Counted from the stretch's first letter, positions 8,994 to 18,555 are shown. The stretch is DNA of 64,000 nt from Photobacterium piscicola (GCF_900166965.1 NZ_FUZI01000001.1:744001-808000), one strand, 5' to 3'. Notes: a model not told the origin generated them from the letters alone. Made by a program: numbers and translations.

Positions 8994-9464
8994 CTAAATG
9001 TGCTTTTCCCTAGTTACAATCATATTATTTATTAACAGGACAACAAAAAGAAAAATAAATGTCACTAAGGCTACAGGTACACCATATTGTAGAGACAAAC
9101 TGCACAAGGTATATACGCTTGATGATATTAATGTTCCAGAAGAAAAACTCGATAAAACAATCACATTAATAACAGTTAATCCCGTAAACAAGCTCACCAT
9201 GCCGAGAGTTTGGTATGACTGTCTTTTAATTGTAAACAGTTGATTAGTCCGTGTCGCTTCAAATAGAAACTTCTGCCCTAAAGAATATGACACCAACAAT
9301 AATAACGTACTGTAAAACAAAGAAAACCCAAAAGTTGAAATCGGATAGAGTGCTTTACTTGAACCCAATAAGTATACAAATTTTGCCGCTTCTAAAGCAC
9401 TATAAAAAACAATAGCTGCTAATGAGTAAAATACTATCTGGCGTATAAGTCGATGTATGTTCAT
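8994..9464 (-). CDS. Four-helix membrane protein of unknown function
   Basis: 156 residues with four predicted membrane segments (about residues 10-30, 45-65, 90-115, 125-148) and short loops; charged start MNIHRLIRQ and end TREKHI suggest both termini in the cytoplasm. It resembles DUF2975-type small integral proteins in layout, but I cannot confirm the family. Ribosome site is weak (TTAGA). Stands alone between fliB and sodC. Confidence 0.6.
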   Translation of the reverse strand: MNIHRLIRQIVFYSLAAIVFYSALEAAKFVYLLGSSKALYPISTFGFSLFYSTLLLLVSYSLGQKFLFEATRTNQLFTIKRQSYQTLGMVSLFTGLTVINVIVLSSFSSGTLISSSVYTLCSLSLQYGVPVALVTFIFLFVVLLINNMIVTREKHI

Positions 9465-9540
9465 TCTAATAACCTAACAAAACCTGAAAATAATACATGC
9501 TGTTAAATGCTTTAGATTTAACCCCTTTTATAACACCCAC

Positions 9541-9567
9541 AAAAAAGCGCCGAATTATCAGCGCCTT
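9541..9567 (-). terminator. Terminator of sodC
   Basis: On the minus strand AAGGCGC - 10-nt loop - GCGCTTTTTT, one G-U pair, 20 nt after the sodC stop. Confidence 0.8.
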
Positions 9568-9586
9568 CTTAAAACGTTATCGTGTA

Positions 9587-10096
9587 TTATTTTATCACAC
9601 CACAGACCATACGTGCACCACCACCACCAAGCGGTTGAGGATGATCTGAATGGTTATCCCCTCCAGCATGAATCATTAATGATCGCCCTTTCAAATCTGA
9701 TAATTTTAATCGAGGGGCTAGCACTGGCTGAACAGCAGCACCTTTATGATTAACATAAAGAGGTGGTAGATCTCCCAAATGATTATCATCGGTCCATGAG
9801 AAACCATGCTTATCCGTTTTCATTGGATCATAATGGCCACCAGCGCCACCACCTAAAACAGTTTTACCCATTTTTTCAGTCGTATCACATGAAGGGTTTG
9901 TATGCACATGAAAACCATGTAATCCTGTTGGTAAGCCTTCTAAATGTGGCGTAAAAACAACACCATATTTTGTTTGTTCAACAGATATCGTCCCCGCCAT
10001 AGCCCCAGAGCTAAGATCTGTCATCTTAACCGAGAGATCAGCAGCACTTACATTAGCAGAAGCTAAAATTAAGGCAGAAAGTAGTATTTTTTTCAT
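9587..10096 (-). CDS. sodC: Periplasmic Cu,Zn superoxide dismutase
   Basis: 169 residues with a signal peptide (cleavage after about residue 18, NVSAAD). Copper and zinc ligands are visible: [11 protein letters not shown] (His, His, and the first disulfide Cys), [14 protein letters not shown] (His and Asp) and the late [12 protein letters not shown]; the second disulfide Cys is in [12 protein letters not shown]. Converts superoxide to oxygen and peroxide in the periplasm. AAGGA lies 8 nt before the ATG. Monocistronic with own terminator. Confidence 0.96.
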   Translation of the reverse strand: MKKILLSALILASANVSAADLSVKMTDLSSGAMAGTISVEQTKYGVVFTPHLEGLPTGLHGFHVHTNPSCDTTEKMGKTVLGGGAGGHYDPMKTDKHGFSWTDDNHLGDLPPLYVNHKGAAVQPVLAPRLKLSDLKGRSLMIHAGGDNHSDHPQPLGGGGARMVCGVIK

Positions 10097-10245
10097 GGTT
10101 ATAATCCTTATAGAAATCCATTTGATACTTATTAGTCCATAACGAGACTATACATTATTAGTGGCATTTTTTTACTCATCAAAAGTACCTGTATATAATG
10201 AAAATGTATAATAGCGAATGCTTATAAACTTAATAGGAATTAATA

Positions 10246-10356
10246 ATGAAATTTTCAAGAAAAAACGATTACTCTAAAAGCCATAGCAATGATAATATTT
10301 TTATCACTTTAATAAAAAAAACAGATGATAGTACTAAAAAAGACAATTATTTTTGA
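10246..10356 (+). CDS. Possible 36-residue lysine/asparagine-rich peptide
   Basis: ATG at 10246 with AGGA 8 nt upstream; stop TGA at 10354-10356. Very basic and hydrophilic product (starts MKFSRKNDYSKSHSNDN). TATAAT occurs at 10208-10213, so a promoter is possible, and a plus-oriented terminator is at 10494. Nothing else sits in this 480-nt gap. It may be a real small gene, or the transcript may be a non-coding RNA. Product not recognised. Confidence 0.3.
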   Translation: MKFSRKNDYSKSHSNDNIFITLIKKTDDSTKKDNYF

Positions 10357-10493
10357 TAATGAGATAAATCATTAATTTTATTGGATGATGTGAGAATAAA
10401 ATATTTCGAAAAAAACAACAGCGGTAGTTCACAGGGGTTCAATTTTTAACAATTAACAAAATAATAAAACATATGCAAATTTGAAGTAGAAAA

Positions 10494-10520
10494 CCTCGAA
10501 ATAATTTCGAGGCTTTTATC
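10494..10520 (+). terminator. Plus-strand terminator with no annotated gene before it
   Basis: CCTCGAA - ATAAT - TTCGAGG followed by CTTTTATC. The nearest upstream plus-strand coding sequence is the 36-residue ORF ending at 10356, so this implies either that ORF or an sRNA is transcribed here. Confidence 0.65.
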
Positions 10521-10577
10521 ATCATTAGAGACAATATTCATCAATCGTAAGTAATAATAAAATCTAATAGTGGTGAT

Positions 10578-11027
10578 TTATTTTAAATGTTTTAAGTAAG
10601 TAAAAAACTCAACATCTTTCTCGTAATCATTTTTTTCATATAAATTTTGAGCTTTAAGATTATCAACAGCAGTGCTGAGCATAATAAACGATGCATCAGT
10701 TTCTTTAGCTAGCTCATCAGCCTGATTGAGGAGTAACTGAGCCACACCATGACAACGTGCAGATTCGGCAACAAACAAATCATACAGTAACCAAGTACGA
10801 TTCATTTCTAATGAACAAAATAGTGGATATAGCTGAGTGAAGCCAACATAGTTATCATCTTTATCTACAATATAATAAATCACTGATTCATTATTCGATA
10901 AACGCTCTTCTAGATATTTTTGTGGATTCTTTCCTGAATAATCAACATGGTAAAATGTTAAATACTCTTCATATAATGGTGCTACTTTATTTAGATCGTC
11001 TAATGTTGCTTTTTTTACTGTAAACAT
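10578..11027 (-). CDS. GNAT family N-acetyltransferase
   Basis: 149 residues from the ATG at 11027 (GAGG 9 nt upstream; the in-frame ATG at 11081 has no ribosome site and adds an unlike segment). GNAT fold: N-terminal VKKATLDDL, central strand LLYDLFVAESARCHGVAQLL, where the RxxGxA acetyl-CoA loop is RCHGVA, and a C-terminal NLYEKNDYEKD motif. Cytoplasmic, acetylates an unknown amine or small molecule. Single gene, no partner to indicate substrate. Confidence 0.86.
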   Translation of the reverse strand: MFTVKKATLDDLNKVAPLYEEYLTFYHVDYSGKNPQKYLEERLSNNESVIYYIVDKDDNYVGFTQLYPLFCSLEMNRTWLLYDLFVAESARCHGVAQLLLNQADELAKETDASFIMLSTAVDNLKAQNLYEKNDYEKDVEFFTYLKHLK

Positions 11028-11284
11028 AATAATACACCTCAATTTTTTGTTTATTAAATTCCTTAGCTCTGCCACATTCAATTAAATTATATAGAATATA
11101 AGATTTACAATATGAGTTACAAATATAAATTCATCTTTTATGGGTATATCCGCGTATAATATATATATGAGCTAATATTTACCACTCAACGCCTCAATCA
11201 CGTCGGAGATGATAATAAATATTATATTGCTTAGTTTTATATTTTACCTAAAAATGCGTCAAAAATGACTCATTTAATTAAAAC

Positions 11285-11541
11285 TTATTTAATGATAAAT
11301 GTATCTACACTATCGTATTTAGATCGAAAAACACCAGCAATATATTCATTATTTTCACCGTTAATATAAGCAAACAACGAGCCATATTTCCTATTACCCT
11401 TTTAATTATAATCGTTGTTATTTGACCATTTTTAGGATCAACGTCTAAATTAATACACTCATAAGCATTAAGTTTAACGATCAATGAAATCTGGTATATT
11501 TTAGCGTTTACATTCACCACAATAAAATAATTCCTCGGCAT
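11285..11541 (-). pseudogene. Small gene interrupted by a one-base frameshift
   Basis: The ATG at 11539-11541 opens a frame (MPRNYFIVVNVNAK...) that ends at 11305 with unnatural residues. If one A is added in the A run of ATTAAAAGGG (minus strand, near 11400), the frame continues as GNRKYGSLFAYINGENNEY... and stops at 11285, giving about 86 residues of plausible beta-rich protein. Either a recent single-base deletion, a sequencing error in a homopolymer, or a -1 slip on the A-rich run. Ribosome site is weak. Product unknown. Confidence 0.45.
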
Positions 11542-11659
11542 CTAACTATTAATAGCAGTAATAGTTATCAACTAAGGTAGTTTTTAAGCACAGTATTAAT
11601 AATGCTCAGCATCAAAGATGTGATTAGTAGAAAGAAAAAAGGAAGGATAGTAATTAACT

Positions 11660-11691
11660 GCTAATGGCAGGCATAGAACCTGCCGATTAGC
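11660..11691 (-). terminator. Hairpin after ppiC
   Basis: Stem GCTAATGGCAGG / CCTGCCGATTAGC with one bulge, starting 9 nt beyond the ppiC stop. The T tail is poor on both strands (GTTAATTAC on minus), so termination is likely but not certain. Confidence 0.5.
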
Positions 11692-11699
11692 ATCACAAA

Positions 11700-11981
11700 C
11701 TACGTGCGGTATAAAACCTTAATAATATGGTAACCAAATTTCGTCTTAATCGGACCGATTGGCTCTAGCACTTTGCCGCTAAATACGGCTTTATCAAATG
11801 CCGGTACCATCGCACCTTTTTTAAACTCACCTAAATCACCACCTTTTTTACCTGATGGACAAGTAGAATATTTTTTAGCAAGCGTCTGAAATTTAGCACC
11901 TTTTTTAAGTTGCTCTAAAATATCATCGGCTTGTTCTTTATGTTTTACCAAAATATGGAGTGCTGCTGCTGTTGAAGCCAT
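11700..11981 (-). CDS. ppiC: Peptidyl-prolyl cis-trans isomerase C (parvulin)
   Basis: 93 residues: a single parvulin domain, as in E. coli PpiC. Seen: [15 protein letters not shown] (first active-site His), [13 protein letters not shown] with the conserved GGDLG turn, [11 protein letters not shown], and GYHIIKVL with the second His. No signal peptide, so cytoplasmic. Upstream AGG lies 9 nt before the ATG. Monocistronic. Confidence 0.95.
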   Translation of the reverse strand: MASTAAALHILVKHKEQADDILEQLKKGAKFQTLAKKYSTCPSGKKGGDLGEFKKGAMVPAFDKAVFSGKVLEPIGPIKTKFGYHIIKVLYRT

Positions 11982-12183
11982 GCTAATAAACCTATTGTCG
12001 CTATACTAATAAAGGGCTTGCTAATGTGATAATTATCGCATTAGTTGGTACAAAATGCTAATGCCTCTCGTTATATTATAACATTAAAAAGGTGAAAAAA
12101 TTTAAAGGCTTACAAATTAAAGAATCCATTTATAATGGTACTATTCATTTTCCATTCATGGCGACTTAGTTACAGTTATAAAT

Positions 12184-12534
12184 ATGAAAAAACATTGCAA
12201 ATATTTATATCTAATTGGATTTATCAGTCTCATAAGTTGTCAGGTGTTTGCCTCCCCGACGGCTGATATAGATGAACATCACGATAATGTTATGGATGCA
12301 GTAGCCCAAGGACTCATTCAGCCTTTTTCTGCATTACAACATAAAGTCCAGCAGCAGTTATTAGCCCGTATTATTCGCGTCGAGTTAGACAAAGATGTTG
12401 ATGAATGGATTTATGAATTAAAGCTTATTGATGGTAACAACAATATAATTAAAGTCGAGTATGAAGCCCGTACTCTTAAAATGATAGAAATAAAAGGTCG
12501 CCATCTTGAAAGCGTCCTTAAGGTTCCAAAATGA
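12184..12534 (+). CDS. PepSY-domain exported protein ahead of a two-component system
   Basis: 116 residues. Signal peptide about 1-24 (LISCQVFASPT; the Cys is not in a good lipobox). C-terminal PepSY-like domain about 55-110: RIIRVELDKDVDEWIYELKL, then VEYEARTLKMIEIKGR. It overlaps the response regulator start by four bases (ATGA), so the three genes form an operon. PepSY proteins placed this way are thought to act in the periplasm as modulators of a sensor kinase; here that is inference from position. Confidence 0.82.
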   Translation: MKKHCKYLYLIGFISLISCQVFASPTADIDEHHDNVMDAVAQGLIQPFSALQHKVQQQLLARIIRVELDKDVDEWIYELKLIDGNNNIIKVEYEARTLKMIEIKGRHLESVLKVPK

Positions 12535-13190
12535 AAATTCTAGTTGTTGAAGATGATGTAACATTAGGCGAGCAAGTTGTCGCAGGTTTAGAACAAAACG
12601 GTTGGGTTGCTGAGCACTCCATAGATGGTATTGATGCACTTTACCGTGCAACCTCAGAGCCATGGGATGCAATTGTGCTTGATTTAGGCTTACCCAAGCT
12701 AGATGGCATTACCGTTTTAAAAGGCATTCGTGAAGAAAACGTTAACTGCCCAGTGGTGATCCTAAGCGCACGTAATGAGCTAACACAACGTGTTGATGGC
12801 TTAAATGCAGGTGCTGATGACTATCTCACCAAGCCATTTCAAATGGTCGAGTTAGTGGCACGCGTACGCGCCCAATTACGCCGTGCAACCGGTAATGTAT
12901 CACCCGTTATTCAAGCTGGCGATTTAAGCTTAGATACCCGTACCTCAAAGGTAACCTGGCAAGATAATGTCATTGATTTAACAGCACTTGAATTTAAAGT
13001 GCTGTCATACCTAATGCACAATACAGATAAAGTAATCTCTCGAACTGAACTCGTTGAACATATTTATAAGCAAGATTTCGACCGTGATTCAAACACCATT
13101 GAAGTGTTTATTGGCCGTATTCGCCGCAAAATTGGTAATGACGTAATCAAGACAGTACGTGGTCTTGGATATCGTATCAATGCTAATTAA
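12531..13190 (+). CDS. OmpR/PhoP-type response regulator
   Basis: 219 residues. Receiver domain 1-115 with acidic pair EDD (7-9), phosphoacceptor Asp51 in IVLDLGLPKLDG and Lys in YLTKPF; winged-helix DNA-binding domain about 125-218 (VIDLTALEFKVLSYLM, then the recognition part DSNTIEVFIGRIRRKIG). AAGG lies 7 nt before the ATG, inside the end of the PepSY gene. Sequence and partner kinase resemble PhoP/QseB-like regulators; regulon unknown. Confidence 0.92.
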   Translation: MKILVVEDDVTLGEQVVAGLEQNGWVAEHSIDGIDALYRATSEPWDAIVLDLGLPKLDGITVLKGIREENVNCPVVILSARNELTQRVDGLNAGADDYLTKPFQMVELVARVRAQLRRATGNVSPVIQAGDLSLDTRTSKVTWQDNVIDLTALEFKVLSYLMHNTDKVISRTELVEHIYKQDFDRDSNTIEVFIGRIRRKIGNDVIKTVRGLGYRINAN

Positions 13191-14517
13191 CCTACCCAAA
13201 AATCGTCAACCCAGTATTCGTAACCGACTGCTCATTGCTGCAGCAGTCTGGTTATTGGCGATTACATTAGCAGCGGGCTACCTTGTCCCTACTTTTATAA
13301 AAACCTACTTAATTGAACAAGAGAAGTCACAGCTCTACCTTTACATGGATCAAATTACAGCCCAAGTCGATATTGATAAGCATGGTCAACTGTTTGTTGA
13401 TGGTCGTCTATCAAACCCTCGCTTTAATTTTCCATATAGCGGCTTATATTGGTCATTAAAGCTTAATCACCAAGTATTGCGCTCGCGTTCATTATGGGAT
13501 ACCACCATAAAAGGTAATGCGCAAAAAGGTTTTGAAGGTCCTAATAACCAATCTCTCATTGTTGTGAAACGTAAATTCAGCTTACCCGACAGTGATTACC
13601 CTATCGAATTATCGGTTGCGGTAAATCAAGATAAGCTCCTTAAAACATTACAACAATTAACTCATGGTTTATGGATTATTCTTATTATCATGGCAATTGG
13701 TATTTTAGTCTTAACAACCTTACAAGTCAGTTGGTCGTTATGGCCATTACGTAAACTGCGTAAAAACCTTATTGAAGTTCGAGAGGGCCATTCAACTGAA
13801 CTTACAGGGCTTTATCCTGTTGAAATTCAGCCTGTGATTGATGACTTAAATGCACTCTTGTTTCACTATCAAGAGCTACTGCTGCGTGCAAGAAACCACT
13901 CAGGTAATTTATCCCACGCACTAAAAACCCCGATTGCGATCTTAAATAATGAAGTATCGTTATTAGATCCAACCACACAGGCCAAACTTGCCCCTGCGCT
14001 GCAACAATTACAACAGCATATTGATTACCACTTAGGCCGCGCACGTATGGCTGGTGCAATGAATATTCTTGCGACAAAAACAGCGTTATCACACCGTATT
14101 GATGCTATTTCATTAGCGATGGATAAAGTCTATGCGCATCGCGGTGTTGTATTAGTCAATGAGCTAGATAGTGATGTGGTGATTGCGGTTGAAAAAAGTG
14201 ACTTAGATGAAATGATCGGTAACATTATTGAGAATAGTTATAAATGGGCAACGAGTTTAATTCGCGTTTATCAAGAACCCATTGTCGATGGTCATATCGT
14301 GTTAGTGATTGAAGATGATGGACCGGGTATTGCTCGTGAAAAATGCAAACAAGTATTAAAACGCGGTGTTAGATTAGATGAAAACACTCCGGGTACAGGA
14401 CTTGGGCTCAATATCGTTAACGAGTTAGTACACAGTTACCGTGGCGATTTAGTGTTAACCAATAGTACTCTAGGTGGTTTAAAAGCCATGCTTTATTTAC
14501 CAATTCCTCGTAAGTAA
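13180..14517 (+). CDS. PhoQ-like sensor histidine kinase
   Basis: 445 residues from the ATG at 13180, overlapping the regulator's end by 11 nt; an in-frame GTG at 13159 is less likely. Membrane segments at about 17-39 and 165-187 flank a periplasmic sensor of about 125 residues. HAMP-like linker, then H-box NLSHALKTPIAIL with His246, N-box NIIENSYKWA, G1 EDDGPGIA and G2 GTGLGLNIV. The H-box form SHALKTP is that of PhoQ (THSLKTPLA). The periplasmic part is not obviously acidic like PhoQ, so the signal need not be Mg2+ or peptides. Confidence 0.92.
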   Translation: MLINLPKNRQPSIRNRLLIAAAVWLLAITLAAGYLVPTFIKTYLIEQEKSQLYLYMDQITAQVDIDKHGQLFVDGRLSNPRFNFPYSGLYWSLKLNHQVLRSRSLWDTTIKGNAQKGFEGPNNQSLIVVKRKFSLPDSDYPIELSVAVNQDKLLKTLQQLTHGLWIILIIMAIGILVLTTLQVSWSLWPLRKLRKNLIEVREGHSTELTGLYPVEIQPVIDDLNALLFHYQELLLRARNHSGNLSHALKTPIAILNNEVSLLDPTTQAKLAPALQQLQQHIDYHLGRARMAGAMNILATKTALSHRIDAISLAMDKVYAHRGVVLVNELDSDVVIAVEKSDLDEMIGNIIENSYKWATSLIRVYQEPIVDGHIVLVIEDDGPGIAREKCKQVLKRGVRLDENTPGTGLGLNIVNELVHSYRGDLVLTNSTLGGLKAMLYLPIPRK

Positions 14518-14545
14518 ACCTTAGCTATTAATAACCATCTATAAC

Positions 14546-14577
14546 AAGCCCTACAACATATCATGCTTGCAGGGCTT
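14546..14577 (+). terminator. Terminator of the two-component operon
   Basis: AAGCCCT / AGGGCTT stem with a long loop, 29 nt after the kinase stop; T tail is short. Confidence 0.6.
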
Positions 14578-14612
14578 AATTCGCTTGCTTTACCATCTAT
14601 TTTTCCTAGAAC

Positions 14613-14909
14613 CTACAACGCACTCATTAAAATTTCAAAATCTTCTTGTGCTGATTCAATCAAACATTGAAGCTCTTTTGCATCTTGATTAGTGAGATCC
14701 AATTGCCAACAAACCTGCTCGGCTTCACGACACACTAGCAATGTTTTCATGCCAGCTTTGTTGAACCACAATTGCGAAAAATCTGCTTCACAAAGGGCAT
14801 CATCTTCCGTAATAACCACTTCTAACTTCCCTGTAGGAATAACACGTACAGAGGCATTACCTTGCTGATTGCCACACAAGGTAAAGTTTCGTTGCTCAAT
14901 TAACATCAT
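14613..14909 (-). CDS. Hypothetical 98-residue protein
   Basis: The ATG at 14909 has AAGGAG 6 nt upstream; in-frame extension to 14957 has no ribosome site. Predicted soluble, N-terminal half beta strands (FTLCGNQQGNASVRV, KLEVVITEDD), C-terminal half helical (DAKELQCLIESAQEDFEILM). Five Cys and no metal-binding spacing. Not recognised; resembles small Vibrionaceae proteins of unknown role. Separate transcription unit facing the kinase operon. Confidence 0.65.
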   Translation of the reverse strand: MMLIEQRNFTLCGNQQGNASVRVIPTGKLEVVITEDDALCEADFSQLWFNKAGMKTLLVCREAEQVCWQLDLTNQDAKELQCLIESAQEDFEILMSAL

Positions 14910-15145
14910 CGTTTTCTCCTTGTCTCTTATTAAAATGAGTGCACTACACCCAGCCACATAACATCTCTAAGTGTAGATTCATAAATTGAGATTAGGGGCA
15001 TTTTTGCTTCTATTAATAGTTCTATCATTTCATATACTTGATTCTTCATACTAACAAGTTCATCAGAAAGATAACTTTTGTTATAGATCATTCAAATAAC
15101 GCAGTGATATATTAAAAAAACACAACAAAGGAAGATAAAAATTAA

Positions 15146-16153
15146 ATGATAGATTTTCGCTCAGATACAGTAACTCGCCCATCAGAAAAAATGCGCCAAG
15201 TCATGGCCTCTGCCCTTGTTGGTGATGATGTTTATGGTGACGACACAACCGTTAACGATCTTGAGTTATGGGCCGCAGAACGTCATGGTTTTGAAGCGGC
15301 TATTTATTGCACCTCAGGCACCCAAGCCAACTTACTCGCATTGATGGCACATTGTGACCGTGGCGATGAATACCTTTGTGGTCAACAAGCACATAACTAT
15401 AAGTTTGAAGGTGGCGGCGCAGCAGTATTAGGTTCAATTCAGCCTCAACCACTAGAAAATGATGCTGATGGTAGCATTCCATTCTCAAAACTAACGGCTG
15501 CTATTAAGCCATTGGATCCACACTTTGCGCGTACTAAACTACTTAGCCTTGAAAACACCATCAATGGTAAAGTGTTGCCATTAGAATACATTCAGCAAGC
15601 GCGTGAGTTTGTTAATCAACACGGCTTACAAATGCACCTTGATGGTGCGCGTGTTTATAATGCCGCTGTTGCCATGAACGTGGATATTACAGAGATCGTC
15701 AAATACTTTGATTCATTTACGATTTGTCTATCTAAAGGCTTAGGTGCGCCTGTCGGCTCTTTATTACTTGGTGATAAAGCCTTGATAGCCAAAGCTCGCC
15801 GCTGGCGTAAAGTGCTGGGTGGTGGCATGCGCCAAGCGGGTATTATTGCCGCAGCGGGTAAATTAGCATTAACTGAAAATATTGAGCGTCTTGCTGACGA
15901 TCACCATAACGCACGTTACTTAGCAGAGCAGTTAAATACTGTTGAAGGTTTTAGCGTAAACTTACAACATATCCAAACCAATATGGCATTTGCGAAGGTC
16001 GATCAACACATTAATCAAACCCAACTGATCGCAACCCTAAAACAGCAAGATATTTTGATCAGTGGCGGCAATCCAATGCGCTTCGTTACTCATCTGGATA
16101 TCACAACAGCAGATATTGACACCTTTATTGCCGCACTAAAAAGCGCTTTGTAA
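15146..16153 (+). CDS. ltaE: Low-specificity L-threonine aldolase
   Basis: 335 residues, family length. PLP enzyme of fold type I cleaving L-threonine and L-allo-threonine to glycine and acetaldehyde. Seen: start MIDFRSDTVTRPS and VGDDVYGDD, phosphate-binding CTSGTQANLLALMAH, Asp in MHLDGARVYNA, and the PLP lysine in CLSKGLGAPVGSLLLG. Upstream GGAAG is somewhat far from the ATG. Monocistronic with its own terminator. Confidence 0.95.
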   Translation: MIDFRSDTVTRPSEKMRQVMASALVGDDVYGDDTTVNDLELWAAERHGFEAAIYCTSGTQANLLALMAHCDRGDEYLCGQQAHNYKFEGGGAAVLGSIQPQPLENDADGSIPFSKLTAAIKPLDPHFARTKLLSLENTINGKVLPLEYIQQAREFVNQHGLQMHLDGARVYNAAVAMNVDITEIVKYFDSFTICLSKGLGAPVGSLLLGDKALIAKARRWRKVLGGGMRQAGIIAAAGKLALTENIERLADDHHNARYLAEQLNTVEGFSVNLQHIQTNMAFAKVDQHINQTQLIATLKQQDILISGGNPMRFVTHLDITTADIDTFIAALKSAL

Positions 16154-16182
16154 TAACCTGTTAATTAGCTAACAAAACGAAT

Positions 16183-16213
16183 AGCCCATAATACACAACT
16201 GTGAATATGGGCT
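16183..16213 (+). terminator. Terminator of ltaE
   Basis: AGCCCATA / TATGGGCT stem, 15-nt loop, then TTATTTTAATTTT. Confidence 0.85.
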
Positions 16214-16369
16214 TTATTTTAATTTTAGAAATGCATCACAACCCAGCAAAGAAACGCTAAATTTATCTCTCATCTTTACGATCCTAAACTACCCTTAATA
16301 AGTAGAATTTAAAATAGATAAAAATACAGTATAAGCTGTAGCTTCAAGTCGCTAAACAAGGATGAATAT

Positions 16370-16837
16370 ATGGATGATTTACAATTATGGGTTGCCACCA
16401 TAAAAACATGGTACAGCGAAAATAATCCACATAATCTTGAACCTCTTATCGCGATCATTAGCGCTACCCCTGCGAGTTTATTTACTGCACCAGAGATACA
16501 TCAAAACAAGCAAGATAATCATAAATATGAAGAAGCGTTGGCTTATTGGCTTGATGGGTGTCAAAAAATCAGCCAGTTTCATCGCCAACAACAACCAGAA
16601 CTCGCCTTTACTTATCTCCAATTACCTTATGCCAAGTTACAAGCGCTTATCTGCGATCCGCAGCAAAGTGCCACCACAAAACGCTGGAGTTTAAAAAAAC
16701 TCGATAGCATCATTGTGAAATTATTAGAATTTTGCCAATGCCAACAACCGCAACACTGGCAACAACAAAGTCGTGATTTGATCGATTTACATGTTATTTT
16801 TATGGCGGCACAACAACACCTTAATCTTAGATATTAA
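16370..16837 (+). CDS. Hypothetical 155-residue protein, Gln-rich
   Basis: Not recognised. All-alpha, soluble, with many glutamines in the C-terminal half (EFCQCQQPQHWQQQSRDLID). AAGGA lies 7 nt before the ATG. The gene converges on sgrR with only 11 nt between stops, so it has no room for a separate terminator. Function unknown; its position next to sgrR may be chance. Confidence 0.65.
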   Translation: MDDLQLWVATIKTWYSENNPHNLEPLIAIISATPASLFTAPEIHQNKQDNHKYEEALAYWLDGCQKISQFHRQQQPELAFTYLQLPYAKLQALICDPQQSATTKRWSLKKLDSIIVKLLEFCQCQQPQHWQQQSRDLIDLHVIFMAAQQHLNLRY

Positions 16838-16848
16838 AGCCATTATTA

Positions 16849-18555
16849 TTACGATGACTGAGGCTTACTCCATACAGATTTAAAATCAAACCAGCCGAGT
16901 AAGTTCGACTCCATTCCTTGTAACTGTACGTTGTCATCTACGCCAAGCCAATTATGGAAAAGTGGAATAATCTGTCCTGTTTGAGACAATGTTTCACCAA
17001 TAATATCACTGGGGAACTTAGCGGTTACCGTTGAACGCCATTCACTGATCACCTGCTGTAATTGCTTAAATTCAGCATTTGGCATTACACGTTTAATATG
17101 ATTAAAATTATGTAACCACGCCAAAATAGCATCACTACGATTGCTTCCCAGACTCATGCCATTTAACCAAATATCAATTTTTTCAGCATGCTTTCCTAAA
17201 ACGATATCTTCATAGCTTAATTCCATTATATTGAGCCGAATACCATCTTTCATCAGGATTTTTTCAATCAAAGAAGCAACATACGGATAGATAGGGTGCT
17301 CATGTTGATAAGCCAATGTCACCACTCTTTTATGCGGTATAACAACAGCTTCAGGTAATTGTTGCGTATGAATCCAACCAGGTAATAACCCATAAGCATT
17401 AAACAGTTTAAAATCCCCTACCTGTGTTAAATCCATCTCACGCATTACATTTAAACTATATAACCGCGATTGAAAATAACGTAGCCACTGAGGATCTTGC
17501 GCTAAACCAGAAATACGGTTCAACAATAAGAAGGTGCAGCCTTGATCCATGGATAAACGTGATGAAATATGAACATGTTGCTCAAGTTTATCCCCCAATG
17601 TCGGTTGTAAATAACACGCTGCAAAATGATTTAATATCCACACTTCAACCACATCACTTAACGCTCTAAAACCAAAGTAATGCTCAAACGCTTCCAACTT
17701 AAATCGTTGTTTATCATTAACTGCTACTTTATAAGGACCAGTACCTATCGGAAACTTTTCATAATTAGGCAACGATGCATGATTAGCTGGCTGAATCATT
17801 GCGCAGGTATTGGCTAATAAATCAGGAAAACGGAAATCATCTTGAGTCAGGTAAAAATCAATAATATTAATAAATGGTGACGACACTTTGTCGATATGTG
17901 CAAACAAAGCCAGTTGCTTCACTTCTGAAAAAGTAGCAAAAATATCGTTACTATCAAGTAATCGACCATCATGAAACCGAATGGCTGGCCGTAAATAAAA
18001 GCGCCAATGGCGGGGTGTTATTGCATCCCATGAATGAGCAATATCACCAATAACGGTTTCTTGTTCCCCTTTTTCCTCATTTAGCTGCGTTAGACCACTG
18101 AAAATTTGCCTTACAAGATGTTGTTCTGAACGACGTAACGGCTTTAAAGGTGTGATATTTTCAAAGCTACGATAATAAGGTAAACGAACAATTTGCTTGC
18201 CTTGATGATGTGAAATACCCAACTGTTCTTGAATCAATTGCACCAATTTTTCAGCATTATGATCTAAGGCAACTAATGCTGGCTCAAGCTTTCCTTCTGC
18301 AACCAATTTACGGGCATGATTAAGCTGTAACTCACTGTCTGTATTATTAAAAATAAGCCGCGACTGCTTACCTCGACCAACGGCAGGTTGCCAGTCAACC
18401 CAACCTTTTTCAACCATCTTATTGATCACCATCCGCACGTTACGACGCGTACAAAATAAGACTTCAGAGATATCTTGTAAATTAGTCTCGATGCTATTAC
18501 CACCAAAGTGATTATAAAGACGTTGAAATTGCAATTTAAGCCGTTGACCACTCAT
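16849..18555 (-). CDS. sgrR: SgrR-type transcriptional regulator
   Basis: 568 residues (E. coli SgrR 551). N-terminal winged helix about 1-115 (MSGQRLKLQFQRLYNHFGGN, DISEVLFCTRRNVRMVI), then an extracellular-solute-binding-type domain about 165-470 (LRPAIRFHDGRLLDSNDIFA; PIGTGPYKV). In enterics SgrR senses glucose-phosphate stress and turns on the adjacent divergent sRNA SgrS. Here the divergent 363-nt gap holds a candidate RNA. No good ribosome site except GGGG; the ATG is the natural start by alignment with SgrR. Confidence 0.9.
   Translation of the reverse strand: MSGQRLKLQFQRLYNHFGGNSIETNLQDISEVLFCTRRNVRMVINKMVEKGWVDWQPAVGRGKQSRLIFNNTDSELQLNHARKLVAEGKLEPALVALDHNAEKLVQLIQEQLGISHHQGKQIVRLPYYRSFENITPLKPLRRSEQHLVRQIFSGLTQLNEEKGEQETVIGDIAHSWDAITPRHWRFYLRPAIRFHDGRLLDSNDIFATFSEVKQLALFAHIDKVSSPFINIIDFYLTQDDFRFPDLLANTCAMIQPANHASLPNYEKFPIGTGPYKVAVNDKQRFKLEAFEHYFGFRALSDVVEVWILNHFAACYLQPTLGDKLEQHVHISSRLSMDQGCTFLLLNRISGLAQDPQWLRYFQSRLYSLNVMREMDLTQVGDFKLFNAYGLLPGWIHTQQLPEAVVIPHKRVVTLAYQHEHPIYPYVASLIEKILMKDGIRLNIMELSYEDIVLGKHAEKIDIWLNGMSLGSNRSDAILAWLHNFNHIKRVMPNAEFKQLQQVISEWRSTVTAKFPSDIIGETLSQTGQIIPLFHNWLGVDDNVQLQGMESNLLGWFDFKSVWSKPQSS

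Noticed and set aside
13180..14517. Direct call as phoQ
   Set aside because: The H-box is PhoQ-like but the sensor domain lacks a clear acidic patch and a PepSY gene leads the operon, so the symbol is withheld.
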